Part shown: in pieces, positions 23,901 through 37,329 of the stretch
Layout of the letters: each line of letters begins with the position of its first letter
Position numbering within the stretch: the first letter of the stretch is position 1
Assembly (NCBI RefSeq): GCF_011075055.1
Contig: NC_058149.1
Location: 1,503,001 to 1,567,000 of the forward strand
Reading direction: 5' to 3'
DNA from: Mangifera indica
Taxonomy: Eukaryota > Streptophyta > Magnoliopsida > Sapindales > Anacardiaceae
Length of the DNA: 64,000 nt
Position numbers and translations under genes: made by a program
Notes under the pieces: model-generated
What the model was told of the DNA's origin: nothing
Database searches by the model: none
Seen by the model: the letters and a program-made list of their open reading frames with translations, nothing else

Positions 23901-26900
23901 GGGTCTGAGTCCACTTATAAGAGGTCAATCCGACCTGATTTATTTAACTACATAAAGGTAGTTGGAGAAAAAGTTGGGAGGCAGTTGGACCTTTATATAT
24001 GTATGTCCAAAAAATTGCCTCCCATCTCAAGTGAACGCATTTTTTTTTCTCAAAAAAATATTCTTCTTCTCCCTTGGCACAAAAAACACACTAAGATCAT
24101 ATCTCCCAAGGATTGCAGCAGTTAGGCAAATGAGATTATGAAAATGACTAACGTCAATACCTCATGTCGTATTCAGATTGCTTACATCATAAAAACAAAT
24201 CCGAGTATGCATTTCTGTTTACAGAATTTCATAGAATGTTTTTTTAGCATGTTTAAATTTTTCAACATTGGTATCAGAGCATAGGTTGTCAATATGCCTA
24301 TTGATTCTATGAAATATATAATTTGAATTTTGGTTTTTCTATGAATATTTGTTAAAATTTGAATTTTTCGATTCGGATTCAATTCATCCAATATGCATGA
24401 AATTAAGGACTGGAAATGTGTTTAAGTATTGCTTAAAGTTGTTTTACATGCACTGAATTAAAAAAAGGCCTGAAAATGGCATGGGAATAGACAAAATCCG
24501 ACCAAAAACTATGACCTACACTATGACTTTCATGACACTATTTCATCAAATTCCAATGACGTTGGCACTAGAAGTTGATACGAGCAGAATCGTTGTCAAA
24601 GAAGCTTTAATAGCCCTATGGTCTTATCATTGGAAGATGGTCGAAAGACAATCAATTGAATTGATCAAGAATTAGAGTTTTTCACTAGATTCGGGTTGTA
24701 ATCAGGTTGGGAAAATCGAATTGCCCCACCTGCTTGGTCAATAGGTTGTCCAAACCTGCTGGTTAACAGGTCAACCTAAGTTAATTAATTGTGACCTTAG
24801 TGATTAGTGGTGTTTATCCATAATTTTTTACATCAGTTTGAAAAATTGGGACTGAGAAGAAAGGAATGTATATTTATAAGATACATTGAACATTCTAAAG
24901 AGTATGTGTTCATTAGGGAGAATTCTATTGGAAGATTAATTGAAATTGTATCAAAAGATGTTACATTCATAGAGGATATCTTTCCTAATATAGATAATAT
25001 TGAAAAATGTTTCATTTATATGAGATGAGAGAAGAAAAATGATATGTACATCTTAACGACTATTAGTTGAGTCCTAAGAGATAATTTTTAGACTTATTCT
25101 ACCCAGTGGCGTCAACTGTAATTAAGCTTTAACCTATTCTGGATAGTGGGAGTAATGATCCTTAGTTGTTTGTTTCATCCATCTCAACCTAGTGGAAGCA
25201 TTGAAATTAAGTTTTAATCTATTTCGGATAGTGAGAGCTAGGATCCTCAATTTACATAAGAGTGGACGTTCGAAAATATCCTAGTGATGTTTTTAAATTG
25301 AAAACGAGGTTTTCATAACCATTCCCTAAGATGACAAAGAACCTAAAATCATAAAAAAAATTGTTACATCTCTTGATAAGGAGAAATGGTAAGATGTATT
25401 AAAAGAAGAGACGAAATACATAAAAACAAACCAAGTATAGTTTTTAGTTGACCCACCGTCGAGTCAGAAACCCATTAGGAACAACAAATAGATTTTCTAA
25501 ATCAATTGTAAGGTGGATGACTCAATAAATAGATACAATTTCATCTTATAGTGAATAATTATATCCAAATAAAAGGTATAGATTATGTAGAAAAATGTTT
25601 CACCAATCACAAGATTTACTTCAATTAGGTTGATTCTAGCTATAGTAACACATTTGGATTTAGACTTGCATAAGATAAATGTCAAGAAAACTTTCCTTGG
25701 TAGAGAGCTTAACAATGAAACCTATATGAAACAATGTACAAATTTCATGATTGAGGGTCTAAAGCACAAAGTATACAAGCTTGAAGAACGTTATATGACC
25801 TAAAACTATCATCCAAACAGTGGTACCTGAAATTTCATGAGACTATAATGTCTTGTGACTTTGAGATGATTAATCAAGACTACTATGTCTATGTAACAAA
25901 GTTTGATGATAAATTTGCAATTCCATCTTTGTATGTGATGATATATAGATAGTTGAAAATGATTTGAAGCAAGTGATGATCATCAAAGGATGGTTGTCCG
26001 TGCTTTTGACTTGAAGGATGTGGCTAAGCAGATTACATATTGAGAATTAAAATCTAGAAGGATTGTTCAAAGAAACTTTTGACTCTATCACAAGAGTATA
26101 ATATTAAAAAGATTTTAGAACTATTCAATACGGTAAACTGTGAACTAGTTGATACTCTTGTGTCAAATGATGAATTATTGAGCTGAGCAATATGTCCTAA
26201 AACTCAAGATGAAAGCAGAGGAATGCCAATAGTTACTTATTCAAATGTCATCAAATATATTATGTATGTTATGATGCATACATGCCTAGACATTTGTTTT
26301 TGTTATCTTGGTTAGTCGATATGAGTCAAATACTGAAAAGAGCATTGAAAGATTGTCAAGAGGATATTGATATATCAAAAAGGCTCTATGGATTATTGTT
26401 TATATAATTAAGGATCGAATTTGCATTTTGATTGACTATTAAGATGCTAGTTTGGGAGGTGATTTAAACCAACGCAAATTAATATTTAGTTAAGTTTCCT
26501 TACTCCAAATGGGCCCATATCTTGGAATGATATTAAAAAAACAGAATATATAGTCTTATCCACAATAGAGGCCAAGTATATGGCATGTTCAATGATTGTG
26601 CAAGAAAACTGTTTGGTTAAGAAGATTCTTCATGAATCTGGGTAAACAGAATGATATTGTTGCAGCAATACTTGTCTGTTGACATAATCAAGATGGGATA
26701 ACTTTTATAAAAGATCTTGAGTTTTGTAGAATAACCAAATATATCGACATTAGGCATAATGTTTTAAGAGGCATCATTTCCAAGAGGGAAATGAGCGTAC
26801 AATATAATCTATGCATCGTGTGGTCACTAATCCTTTGATCGAACTTGCTTCAAGTGATGCATATCTTGCACATGTTAAATCTCTTGATTGCATAGATTGT
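23897..26900 (+). mobile_element. Decayed Ty1/Copia retrotransposon, 3' LTR not found
   Basis: A putative 5' LTR (about 23897-24267) is followed directly by TGGTATCAGAGC at 24269-24280, the standard plant Copia primer site for initiator methionine tRNA. Downstream the + strand keeps fragments of pol in order. The post-core integrase is at 24807-25028 (KLGLRRKECIFIRYIEHSKEYVFI). The start of reverse transcriptase is at 25380-25480 (LVDPPSSQKPI). More RT lies at 25560-25960 (KGIDYVEKCF, VTHLDLDLHKINVKKTFL). RNase H is at 26500-26830 (STIEAKYMA, RITKYIDIRHNVLRG). Many stops and shifts interrupt it; gag and protease are not recognisable. No sequence like the 5' LTR follows RNase H, so the 3' end is lost or unrecognised. 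Confidence 0.85.
24269..24280 (+). other. Copia primer binding site
   Basis: TGGTATCAGAGC, complementary to the plant initiator tRNA-Met 3' region, directly after the putative LTR end CA. Confidence 0.85.
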
Positions 26901-27339
26901 TATTGATAAGTTGTTGAGCATATATATTGTATTGGTGACATAACATCGAAAACCATTAATTCAAGTTATTTTGTTTTAAACTTGCATCCCAAAATTCTTG
27001 GGTTTTTCACTATATACATATCGTTTTTAGCTCACTCATACGGGTAATTATTTTTGGCACATAAGTTAGAAATTGGCTCACTCATACGAGCAATTGTTTT
27101 TGGCACTAAGAGAGCGAGTAAAGATAAGACATTATTCTTAAGAAAAATTGTGTTGATAGGGCTTGCCAATAAGAGACAAATTTCTTGAGAAAAGATTTTT
27201 CGAAGTTAAAATATTGTCTTGATGATTGACAAGATGAGGTCATTGATAAATACATTTAAAAATAACTGATTTAGATTTCTTACGTCCAAATAACTTGTGA
27301 ATATCAAATGTAAGTTGTTAATGTGAATAAATATTTGTA
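26901..27339. other. Unassigned stretch after the Copia relic
   Basis: AT-rich, no gene. GCTCACTCATACGRG occurs twice near 27030 and 27075, a short local repeat. It may be the remains of the Copia 3' untranslated region or LTR, but nothing matches the 5' LTR. Confidence 0.5.
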
Positions 27340-28302
27340 ACTAAACTTCTAGAAAATGTCTTCAGCTCATCAAAATTTCACAACCTTGTCTATAATTTTA
27401 ACGATTCAATTTATAAAATAAAAAAAAAAAGAAGTAAGTATAGAAATTCTTATCTAGATTAAGCTATATTTCCTACTTGAATTTGTGCTGTTTGTTTGAA
27501 ATTTGTGTATGATCTTCCATGTTAAAAGAAAATGACAATTAAGATTGGAGAATTTTATAGTTATTGTTGTAACTTTAGAAATAGATGCGTCAACTGAGTT
27601 AGGTTGGCCCAAAGCACAAGTTAAAGTCTAGGAAAAAGGTCTGATATGGAAGGGTCTAACACACTAATGTACCAGGTCCGGCGTAGGCCTAAGCAATAAG
27701 CCTATGGTCAAGCCTACATGACTTGTTACTATTGAGGGTTTTAAAAAAGAAATTATATTTGAAGGGCAGAAACCATTCAAATTAATTTTTTTCTTATATA
27801 AACCCAACACTTGTCCCTCCTTCCTTTTACAAATTTCATTATTCTCTCACAAATCTCAATCTCTCAATCTTTCTTTATTTTCAATCTCATTTTCTCTAAT
27901 CAACTCTCATTCTAAAACTATCTAAATTCACAAACAATAATTTTCTGTATTTATAATTTCGTTTTCATTTCACTTTTGCTAATAAAAAATATTTAACAAA
28001 TAAATTCATGATTAAATGAATTCAATCCATTTGACTATTATCATGTTAGCGCTAATGACATTATTGATGATGCATAATGTAGAATAAGTGGAGCACTAAC
28101 TGGTGAAAGTGGTACAAACACAAACTCAACAAAGAGAAAAAGAAAGCAAAAATTAATGATGTGGGATCACTTCGATCAAATATAAAAAATGATCAAAGGA
28201 AAAGTAATTCACCGAGTAGTATGTAAACACTGCAGTTCATGTTTAACATGTACAAGTGACACAAGACATTTTTGCCAATATATTACTGATTATTGTAAAA
28301 AA
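27340..28302. repeat. Segmental duplicate, copy 2, with the first part of the decayed hAT
   Basis: Matches 17590-18555. It carries the hAT left end and the BED zinc-finger piece, then stops at ATTGTAAAAAA, where the sequence switches to one like 48009 onward. Confidence 0.85.
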
Positions 28303-29021
28303 TGTTTGTATTAGGAAAGATGTTTGTATGTTGCTATCAATATTTTTATTCATCAATTTTATTTTAATAAAATTATATGTATTTAATTTTAATTACCCAA
28401 TTAGATACTTAGATGATACGTGACTTGTTAAGTGTGTATTTAAAATTTTAATTACCCAATTAGATACTTAGATGTTTGTATGTTGCTATCAATATTTTTT
28501 TTTTTTATTTTGGTATGTAGTTTGACTATTTCTCATACATATTGTGTATTATAAACTTACGTCACAGAACTTCTATAGATGTATTTGTGATTGAACAATA
28601 AATTCTATCAAGATTAGATTTGAAAGCTTCTTGCCCTTCTGGTTCACTTTGCTTTTGCTGGATATTTGGATTGTTCAATGCTCTCTATATTTCATTTGGT
28701 AGCTTACATTTAAAGGCAAAAAAAAAAAAAGAACAATTTTTTTGTGTGTGATTATGTTATAAGAAATAAAAATTTTTATGCCCTTTTTTTCGCAAAATCT
28801 TTGTATGTTAATCATTTCTTTATTATTGACAATTATCATTATTTTTAAGTTCCATTTTAGCTAAACTCTCGCAAATTTTTTGAATTATTATAACCAGGAA
28901 AAATTGTAAGCAATTGTAAATGGAATAAAAGTTAGTATAGTGTATTAATATTTATTCGATTAGGGGATTTTATTTGATATTTCCACAAAATTAAAAATAT
29001 TAGTCATGGAACTCCTTTTTT
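28303..29021. repeat. Flank before block B, no gene
   Basis: The part at 28309-28690 matches 48009-48265 in direct orientation and the block A/C 3' flanks in inverted orientation. AATTACCCAATTAGATACTTAGATG is repeated inside it. The rest, to 29021, is AT-rich and unassigned. Confidence 0.6.
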
Positions 29022-29467
29022 TTAGAATAATATATTTTTTAATATTAATTATTTAGTTTAACATCGTGTTTTAATAGATTGAAACCTTATCTTTGGAAAC
29101 AAAAACGTGAGGTAGACCTGGCCACGGTTCATGAACCGCCGGTTCACGGTTCGAAAATATAAGGACCTTGAACCGAAACCGTAACAGGACGGTTCGTCCA
29201 CGGTTCAGAACAGTCGGTTCCGGTTCATGGCCCCGGTTCAGAACTGACGGTTTCGATTCGAAACCGATATTGAGCCGTCAATTCTAATACATGATCTTGA
29301 TTTAATTTTTAAATTATTAATTATAATAATTAAAATTTAAAAGAAAGGCTTGGACTTAATTTTTCAATTAAGCTTCATACGTATCTTCTTGGGGTTTAGA
29401 ATAATCAAAGCCTACGTAGTTCTCTTACCTTTGCATATCTAATAGCTGACAGTACCCCCTTACCTTA

Positions 29468-31585
29468 TCATTCACCTCCACTATTTTGAGTATTATTTCT
29501 CGTCGTCATCGAACTATCCGTAGTTAAATCAAGCGATTCTTCATTGAAGTCCACTTTTATTTCTTCTTGTTGTAATTCGGCTCTTGTCCAATCGTCCACG
29601 CATACTTGAGCTTCAATAGATTCGGGAGCCAAACTTGATCGTCTCTCATTCAATATATTACCCCCTTGACTAAAAGCTTGTTCTATTGCGACAGTTGATA
29701 CCGGTGCTGCTAGAACTTGTTTAGCAATAGCTGTCAATATTGGAAAAGTTGATGCGTGTCGACTCCACCATTCTAAAACTGGAAAGTCTTTACTTATATT
29801 GCTGTCATCAAACTCAAAAATAGTAGTTAAATAAATATCAAGCTCCGAGGTGGAGCCTAATGTTCCTCTTGGTCTTTCGCCCCTTTGCATCATAATACGA
29901 TCACCATAACTCATATTTTGGGTTGATGATGGGGCAATAGGTGATAGAGAGGAAGAAGAACAACCATAAATTAATGCATATTCAGCATAAATTTCTTTAA
30001 TTAAATTCATAATATTAGTTATAGTTAATGGAATATTAACTTCATCTAATTGCAAACATTCATAATATAATGTCAAATAATCTGTGACACCATCTAATTT
30101 AAATCTAGGATAAAAAAAACATGCAACAAGAAAAAGTTCTGGAATTATTTTATAGTAATTTAACCATTTTGTTTTCATTAAAGAAACAGCTTCTTGTAAA
30201 ATAATATCTTGTTCGGCTTCTTGTAAAGCTCCAATAATATTAACAGCTTCATTTAAAAATAAATGAGAAGTGGGATAATAAACCCCACTTAAAGTATATG
30301 TTGCATTATTAAAATTTCTTAATACATTTATTTTTTTACAAATATCACAATGTTGGGGATATAATATAATTTGTGGCACATTTTGTGAAATAAATGAGCA
30401 TAATAAATCCTTATAATCAAATGACTCGTTGAGTAATTCATATGTTGAATTCCAACGAGTCGGCACATCTTTAGGAAATCTTTTTGGTCTTTTATTATGT
30501 TGTTTACAAAATTTACCCTATTCTTTCATAATTTGGGGATGTGTCCATAAATATGAAATTGCTATTTTTATTGGACTAATAAAATTATTAAGACATTCTA
30601 AACCATCTTGTACACATAAATTTAACACATGACATGCACATCTAATATGAAAAAATCTACCACCTAAATTAGGTCTGCAAATATCAATTAAATTATTTAT
30701 TGAGGCAATATTTGAACGTGCATTATCAAATGAAATTGAAAAAATTTTATAAAGTAATTTATATTCTTCTAATATTTCTTTAATTATTCTATAAATATTA
30801 TCAGTCGTATGTCGTTCATCAAACACCCTAAATGATAAAATTCTTTTTTGTAATAGAAAATCATCATCTATCCAATGACAAGTTATACCCATATAAGAGT
30901 GAACTTGCCAATGGTCACTCCAAATATCACTATATAGAGATACACGTCCATTAAAATTTGTAAAAAATTGAATTAACTCTTTTTTTTGTTTTTTATATAA
31001 ACTAAATAATGTTCTTTTTAATGTATTTCTTAGAATAGTTTTATATGCATGATTTAATGCAGTTTTACAATAATTATTAAAACCTAAATTTTCACCAAAA
31101 CTAAATGCTAAATGATCTATTGCTACCATTTTTGCAAATTCTTCTTTACTTTTATTATCACTATACATAAATAAAGAATTGTGTGTAGAAGAACCATACC
31201 CGGTTATTTGTGTTTGGCCTCAGTTTTGTCCCATTTTTTCTGGATGTTTTGACTCCAAGTGCCTTTTGAATGTCCCGTATCCACCTCCTTGTTTGAATTT
31301 GTAAATTTGCCTACAATAATTGCAAGCAACATCAAAATTACCATCTTCCTTTTGTATTTTCTTGAAATGAATTTTGAAAATATCGGATGTAGGAATTTTT
31401 TGAGATTGTTGTTCCATCTCCATTTCCATCTGTTGTTGATGTTGTTGTTGTTGCTCCACCTCTTCATATTGGTTTTCACTTTATTGTGAATGAAAATCAT
31501 CTATAAATTGATTTTCATTCACATTTGATATATGTGAATATTGACCAAATCTTCGTGAACCGAAAGAATTTCCACTACTTGCCAT
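29468..31585 (-). pseudogene. hAT transposase, one frame interrupted by three stop codons
   Basis: From the ATG at 31585-31583 a single frame of 705 codons runs to the stop at 29468 with no frameshift and no need for introns. It is cut by TAA at 31481-31483, TGA at 31220-31222 and TAG at 30518-30520. A glutamine-rich stretch is followed by a BED zinc finger (ACNYCRQ ... HLESKH, about 31250-31390). The catalytic core is at 30520-31170 (YSDIWSDHW with Asp, then FDNARSN with the second Asp). The C-terminal dimerisation block is at 29570-29790 (VLEWWSRHASTFPIL, VSTVAIEQAFSQGG). Zinc finger, catalytic core and dimerisation region are thus all present in the usual order for RICESLEEPER/Ac-type proteins. 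The lesions are point changes only, so loss is recent. Whether any readthrough occurs is unknown. Confidence 0.9.
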
Positions 31586-31957
31586 TTTTTTATAATAAAT
31601 AAAATTAATTATATAAATAAATTATATGATTAATTATAAAAGATAATAAATAAATAATAAATAAAATTAATTATAGAAATAAATTCTATAATTAATTATG
31701 AATTGTATAAAAAAAATTGAAATTGAAATTAATAAAAAATTCAGAAAGAATTTAATTAAATTTAAGAAAATTTAATTGAATTGAAAGATTGAGAGAATAT
31801 TAAGAGTTTAAAGAATGAGAATGAGAGTTTGAAGGATTGAGTGAGAGAGTAGAGAGATTGAGATTTGAGAGAATAGAATTTAAAGGGATATATATAGAAA
31901 AAAAATTTTTTGAAAAAAATTAGAAATAGGGGGGTGAATTGAAATTCCAAAAAATTA

Positions 31958-32069
31958 CAGGGGACCAACGGTCCCCTGCAACTTCACTGAAAATTGCAGG
32001 GGACCGTTGGTCCCCTGCAAATTTCCTTCAAAAGGCAACGGTTCCCTGCGCAGGGAACCGTTGCCTTTT
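31958..32069. repeat. Three palindromes upstream of the hAT transposase start
   Basis: 31958-31978: arms CAGGGGACC with a 3-base loop. 31994-32020: arms TTGCAGGGGACC with a 3-base loop. 32030-32069: a perfect 40-bp palindrome with 20-bp arms (AAAAGGCAACGGTTCCCTGC) and no loop. They lie 370-490 bases before the transposase ATG, inside its likely promoter or leader. CAACGG or CCGTTG recurs in them, as in the hAT at 21972. Confidence 0.9.
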
Positions 32070-35000
32070 TAAATAAAATTAAAAAAAATCAAAAAATTTT
32101 CAAATTTTTTTCGGTTCAGCACAGTAAACCGCCGGTTCATAAACCGGGGTGAACCGGCGGTTCCACAGTTTCAATTTATGTGAATCGGAACCAAACCGTA
32201 GAGCCACGGTTTCGGTTCCGGTTCAGTCCAGTTTCGGGTCTGCCGGTTTCAGTTCCAGGTTTAGCCGGGCTGGTTTCGGTTCAGTTCACGGACCAAACCG
32301 GCCCGTGGCCAGGTCTAACGTGAGGTATGATTGCCAAAATCAAGTTGAAGATTCGTAGAAAGAAATCCAGTTTCTACAATTAGTTTTCTTAATTTCAATT
32401 GACATGGGCTTTGGCTTTTTATACAAATGTGGTATTTGGGTGATAGTCTAATTCAGTTTTACACTGATTTTAAAGTTTTATTTTATATCAAGATAAATAT
32501 ACTTCTTAATTATGATTTCAATCCTCCATGTCATGGTAAGATTCCAATTAAATATGTGATTAAGATTTTGAAAACTAAATTATTAATTTTCAAATATATA
32601 TAAAATAGTTAAATTATTGTATTTAAAATATTAAAATATTATATAAAAATATTATTTTTAATTTTTTAAATTTATAAAATATTAAATTTATTATTTTTTT
32701 ACTCCCCTAAAGGAGGCTGATTTTCGTGGAAAAATGTGATAAGTTATAGATGAAGCCAATTTCGTCTGGACGATGAAGATTCAGATGAAGAGTCAAAACT
32801 CTTCGTTTGGATTTTGTTTGGATTCTATCGAATCCAGACATCATCAGTCCAATATTGAGCACCAGAGAGAGAGACGACATTGGGAGGGAGAGCGATTGCC
32901 ATCGTTGGCCGAAAATTCATTAGTAAAATTGGAAACCCTGGGTAGGAGGTAAAATGTCACTTTTCAAAACTTAATTTTGGGTGAAATTGTTAGTTTTTTA
33001 AATTAAAGGGGTAAAATGATATAAATATTAAATATTATTGTTAAATGATGATTTTGCCTTTAATTTTATCTTAATTTTAGAGGGTAGGTGTTAGTTTTCC
33101 AAACCATGGGTGGGTGTTAAGGCTTTTGAAAGTTGGTGTGTGGGAATTTGGGAATTCACTATACCTTGGGTGGGAATAAGTCTTTTGGCCAATTCTTTAA
33201 CTATAGTAGTTTGGTTCTTAAAGAGTTGGTTATTTTCATATAATCTCTCCAAATATGCTTATTTTAATCAGTAACCCCTAACTTTTTAATTAAAAAAGTA
33301 GATCTGATAATTTTCAATACGATCTATTAACTTGATATAATATGACATGAAAAATATCAAGTTAGAGTTAAGTTTATTAGCACAAAATTTATTTTAGGTC
33401 AATCTAACATGACTCAAAATTAAATCAGATAGTATTAAAGTTTACAAGAAAGTAACCTAACAATATACAAATGTTTTAGAGAAATATTTCTTTAATAGAT
33501 TACATATAGTTGTATCTTTATATAGTTATAATTACTAATATTATTTTTTATTTTTATTTAAATATTTTATTTTATTATTAAGTAATAAGAATTTGATTTG
33601 ATTAATCTAATTATAAATGTGTTTTTTAAAGGTTTTAGTAAATAAATTTTTAGAGCATTTGTCAATAAGACAAAATGTTATATTGTGTGTTTTATTAATA
33701 ATAGGTTGAGGTAATTTGATAAAAAAATTAAAACGATAAAAATACTTTAAAGAGTGAAAATAATAGATAATTTCTAGTTAAATTGGGTTAGATTAGATCA
33801 ATTCGAATATTATAGGGTTGGGTTAAGGTTAAAAAATTTCAATATTATTTTAATTCGGATTAGGTTAGAATTGAAGGTCTTTGACACAAAATCTGAACTG
33901 ACATAATACGAATACAATTTAATGATACAAACGGTTAGATCTAAAAAACAAGTCAAATGACTATTTCCCACCTAAGGGTTAATGAATTGACAGATTTTCA
34001 CCATTTACATCCAAAAAAGAGAATTTTTCATTTTTCTATTAAATTTGTTAAAAAAATTGTAAAATTTTTTATAAAAATATTAAAAAGACAAAAAACCCTC
34101 TTGCCAAATAACACTGTCCTTTAAAATTTTATTAAATAATTTTATACTCTAATGTAAATTATTTTTGATATAATAAAAGGTTGGGTTCATTTCCAGTATA
34201 TCAAGTACTCTAGTTTTTTACATTTTTTTGTGTGTTCAAGAGGATTGACCACGTGCAAGATTTAGTGTCATTATAAGGCGGAAATTTCAAATGGAGGTGC
34301 AACCTTATGACAAAATGAATATGCACAAGTAGGAAGTAAGGTGCTCGGCATGCAATCGAGTCAATGGGCACAGTAGACAACAATTTAGGGGTGTTTAAAA
34401 CCAGATAATTAAATTAGTTTAAAGGATTTGTGAATTGAATTAAATTTTCAGTTCAAAGAAAATTTTAAACCAAAATTGGACTGATTTTATATAAAAATTG
34501 GTTGCTAACCGAACGTATTTTACTATATAATCAAATCAAATTTTTAGTTATCCACTCTTTGAATGTACGACAAAAAATCTAAAATTTATAATACAAAAAA
34601 TAAATGTCACGATAATTATTGTATTTGAATAAAAATACTAAGAGAAACTATTGAAAACTGAATATTGCCATCCCATATCGGTTGAAATTTGACTGAAAAA
34701 GACGGTCCACTGTCAATTGAACATAGACTGAAGAACAGAGGAAAAAAAAAATCAGAATAGTTCAAGAGACAACAACATCACAATGTTAACATCATTGTCG
34801 GTAAACTTGGAATCATTGAAAATAAGAGTAGCTTGTTGCCCGCAACAGGAAGCAAAAGAGAGAAATAAATAATTTATAAAGGAAAATCAAATAGTGTGAA
34901 GCTGATGAAAATCAATTGCTAAAAGAGGCTTACGAGCTATTAGTTTTGCGTGAAGATGCGCTGCTCTTAAGTCCTGCTATCTTCTCGTGCTGTGCTATAC

Positions 35001-35885
35001 TTGATGAGATGTGAAGCACTCAAGTCTTGTCATCTTCTCAAGTAATTACCCCCCAAAAAAAAAAGTGAAATCATTAAATAATTAAAATAAGTTAGAGACC
35101 ACTAGGCAAGTGCAGGAGAAAAAAATAGGTGAATAGCTAATGATCTGAGTTTAAATATTTTTTTATTTAAATTTTATTTGAATAAAAAATAATTTTATTT
35201 AAATTTTATTTAAATTTATTAAGTTAATATTAAAAGTGATTTAAATTTGGTTTAAGTTTAGTTTGAATTTAATTAAAATTTTTAAATTTATAATTTATTG
35301 ATAAAGTGATATTATTTAATACAATTTAAATTAAATTTTGAGTTAAATTTAAATCGAATCAAATTATTTACCTAATTTATTAGTCAAATTAAATCAAATT
35401 TTCTATAATTTAAGTTTGATTTGATTTTAAAATAGGATATTAATTAAAATAAGCAACATCATTCCCGCCTAAACCTTTTTCGACAACAATTATTGCGTTT
35501 TACTTTTTAAGCAAACCGTTGTTTTCATTCCAAAAATACCCTTTGCCTAATTTCTCACTTTACCGTAGCATTTTCCCTATTAATTGTTTTTTTTTCACGA
35601 AAAGCATTAAGATTAAACTACCTGTAAAATTTATAAATTAAAAAACAGATTAATATGTGATAAAATAATTGATTTTTATATATAAAAAATATTACGTTTT
35701 TCTCTAAATTATCTGTAATGAATAAAATTTATAAATAAAAAAATAGATTAATATTTTATAAAATAATTAATTCTGATATATCGAAAATGTTACGTTTTTT
35801 TTCTAAATTATCTGCAATGAATAACATTTATAAATTGAAAAACAGATTAATTTTTATAAAATAATTTATTCCTTTATATAGAAAA

Positions 35886-36925
35886 CAATGCAAAAAGCAA
35901 AAGGGTGCGATAGCTTCTGAAAGGGTGCGACAGGTTCTGTAAGGGTGCAGAAAAGGTGCAACAGCTTCTGAAAGGGTGTGGCAATTTCTGAAAGGGTGCA
36001 ACAGTTACAGAAAGGGTGCGGCAGGTTTTGTAAGGGTGTGAAAAAGGGTACGAGAATTGCTGAAAGGGTGCGACAACCGTGGCGGGTGCTTGGAAATTGT
36101 GACAATTGTGAAAGGGTGTGGCAACTTCTGAAAGGGTGCGGTAGTTTCTGAAAGGGTGTGGCAATTGTGAAAAGGGTGCGACAGGTTCTGTAAAGGTGCG
36201 AAAATGGTGCTGGAATTGCTAAAAGGGTACGACAACGTTGGCGGGTGCATGGAAATTACAGCAATTATGAAAGGGTGCGACAACTTCTGAAAGGTTATGG
36301 CAGTTTCTGAAATGGTATGACAGTTTTTGAAAGAGTGTGACAAATGCGAAAAAGATGCGATAGGTTCTGTAAGGGTGCAGAAAGGGTACGACAGCTTCTG
36401 AAAGGGTGTGAAAATTACTGAAAATGTGTGACAACCATGGCAAGTGCGTGGAAATTGTGGCAATTATGAAAAGGTGCGATAGCTTCTGAAAGGGTACGAT
36501 AGTTTTTGAAAGGGCGCGACAGTTTCTGAAAGGGTGCAGTAATTGTGGAAAGGGTACGATAGGTTTTGTAAGGGTGCGAAAAGGGTGCGACAACCTTGGC
36601 GGGTACATGGAAATTGTGACAATTACAAAAAGGTGCGACAACTTCTGAAAGGGTGCAGTAGCTTTTGAAAGGGTGTGACAGTTTCTAAAAGGGTGCAATA
36701 GTTTCTGAAAGGGTGTGGTAATTGTAGAAAGGGTGTGACAAGTTCTGTAAGGGTGCAAAAAAGATACGACAGCTTCTGAAATGGTACGGCAACTGTGGCG
36801 GGTGTGTGGAAATTACGGCAATTACGAAAGGGTACAACAGCTTCTGAAAGGGTGTGACAATTTTTGAAAGGGTGCGATAATTTCTGAAAGGGTTCGTGGA
36901 AGTGTGTGACAACTCACTGTTGGGC
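35886..36925. repeat. Left subterminal array of MULE-2, ~20-bp unit
   Basis: About 1 kb of variants of GAAAGGGTGCGACAGCTTCT with higher-order patterns (GGCGGGTGCRTGGAAATT recurs roughly every 350 bases). Long open frames on the - strand with repeated SHPFRNCRTLSE-type peptides are by-products of the repeat. Confidence 0.9.
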
Positions 36926-37329
36926 GCATGGCGTATAGCGTTCAGTTATAAACTTAACCCTAACATTTTGATAATAACTTTCATATAGCAAATCAAAACT
37001 TCAACCAAACATCGACAGTCTCGCTAAAACCAAACTTACTCACACTTGATTCACAGTCAGAAAACCGTCATCGAAAAACGATGACAATGTCATCCGAGTC
37101 ATCTCAGTCGTCTCAGGTGCGTGTTTGTTGTTACAATTTATTCGGCTTTGGCACATTGTATTTTTGTTAACATTGATTCAGCTTTGGCACATTGGATGAG
37201 ATTTAGGTTTTCTTTTGGTTGGTTAGATGTATGTATATCAATTGGTTTATCATTGTTTAGGGTTTGTGATTGATTTGCCGGTTTAACTGTGTTGGTTCTG
37301 GATATGTGATTTTGCTGGATTTATTGCGT

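Larger units (their letters stand above)
29113..32317 (-). mobile_element. Young hAT element with perfect ends
   Basis: The first and last 15 bases are perfect inverted copies (TAGACCTGGCCACGG), and the 8-bp target duplication ACGTGAGG is exact at 29105-29112 and 32318-32325. The unoccupied site is present in blocks A (near 1010) and C (near 49452). Both subterminal regions are packed with CGGTTC, at least eight times in 29120-29250 and again in 32110-32300; such clustered motifs are usual hAT transposase binding sites. It is 3205 bp and encodes one transposase on the - strand, with three palindromes upstream of it. Confidence 0.95.

Noticed and set aside
26830..27340. 3' LTR of the Copia element
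   Set aside because: No stretch resembles the putative 5' LTR at 23897-24267.
35866..36912. Several long open frames on the - strand with repeated SHPF/RTLSE-type peptides
   Set aside because: They arise from the ~20-bp tandem array and exist in several overlapping frames, so they are not genes.
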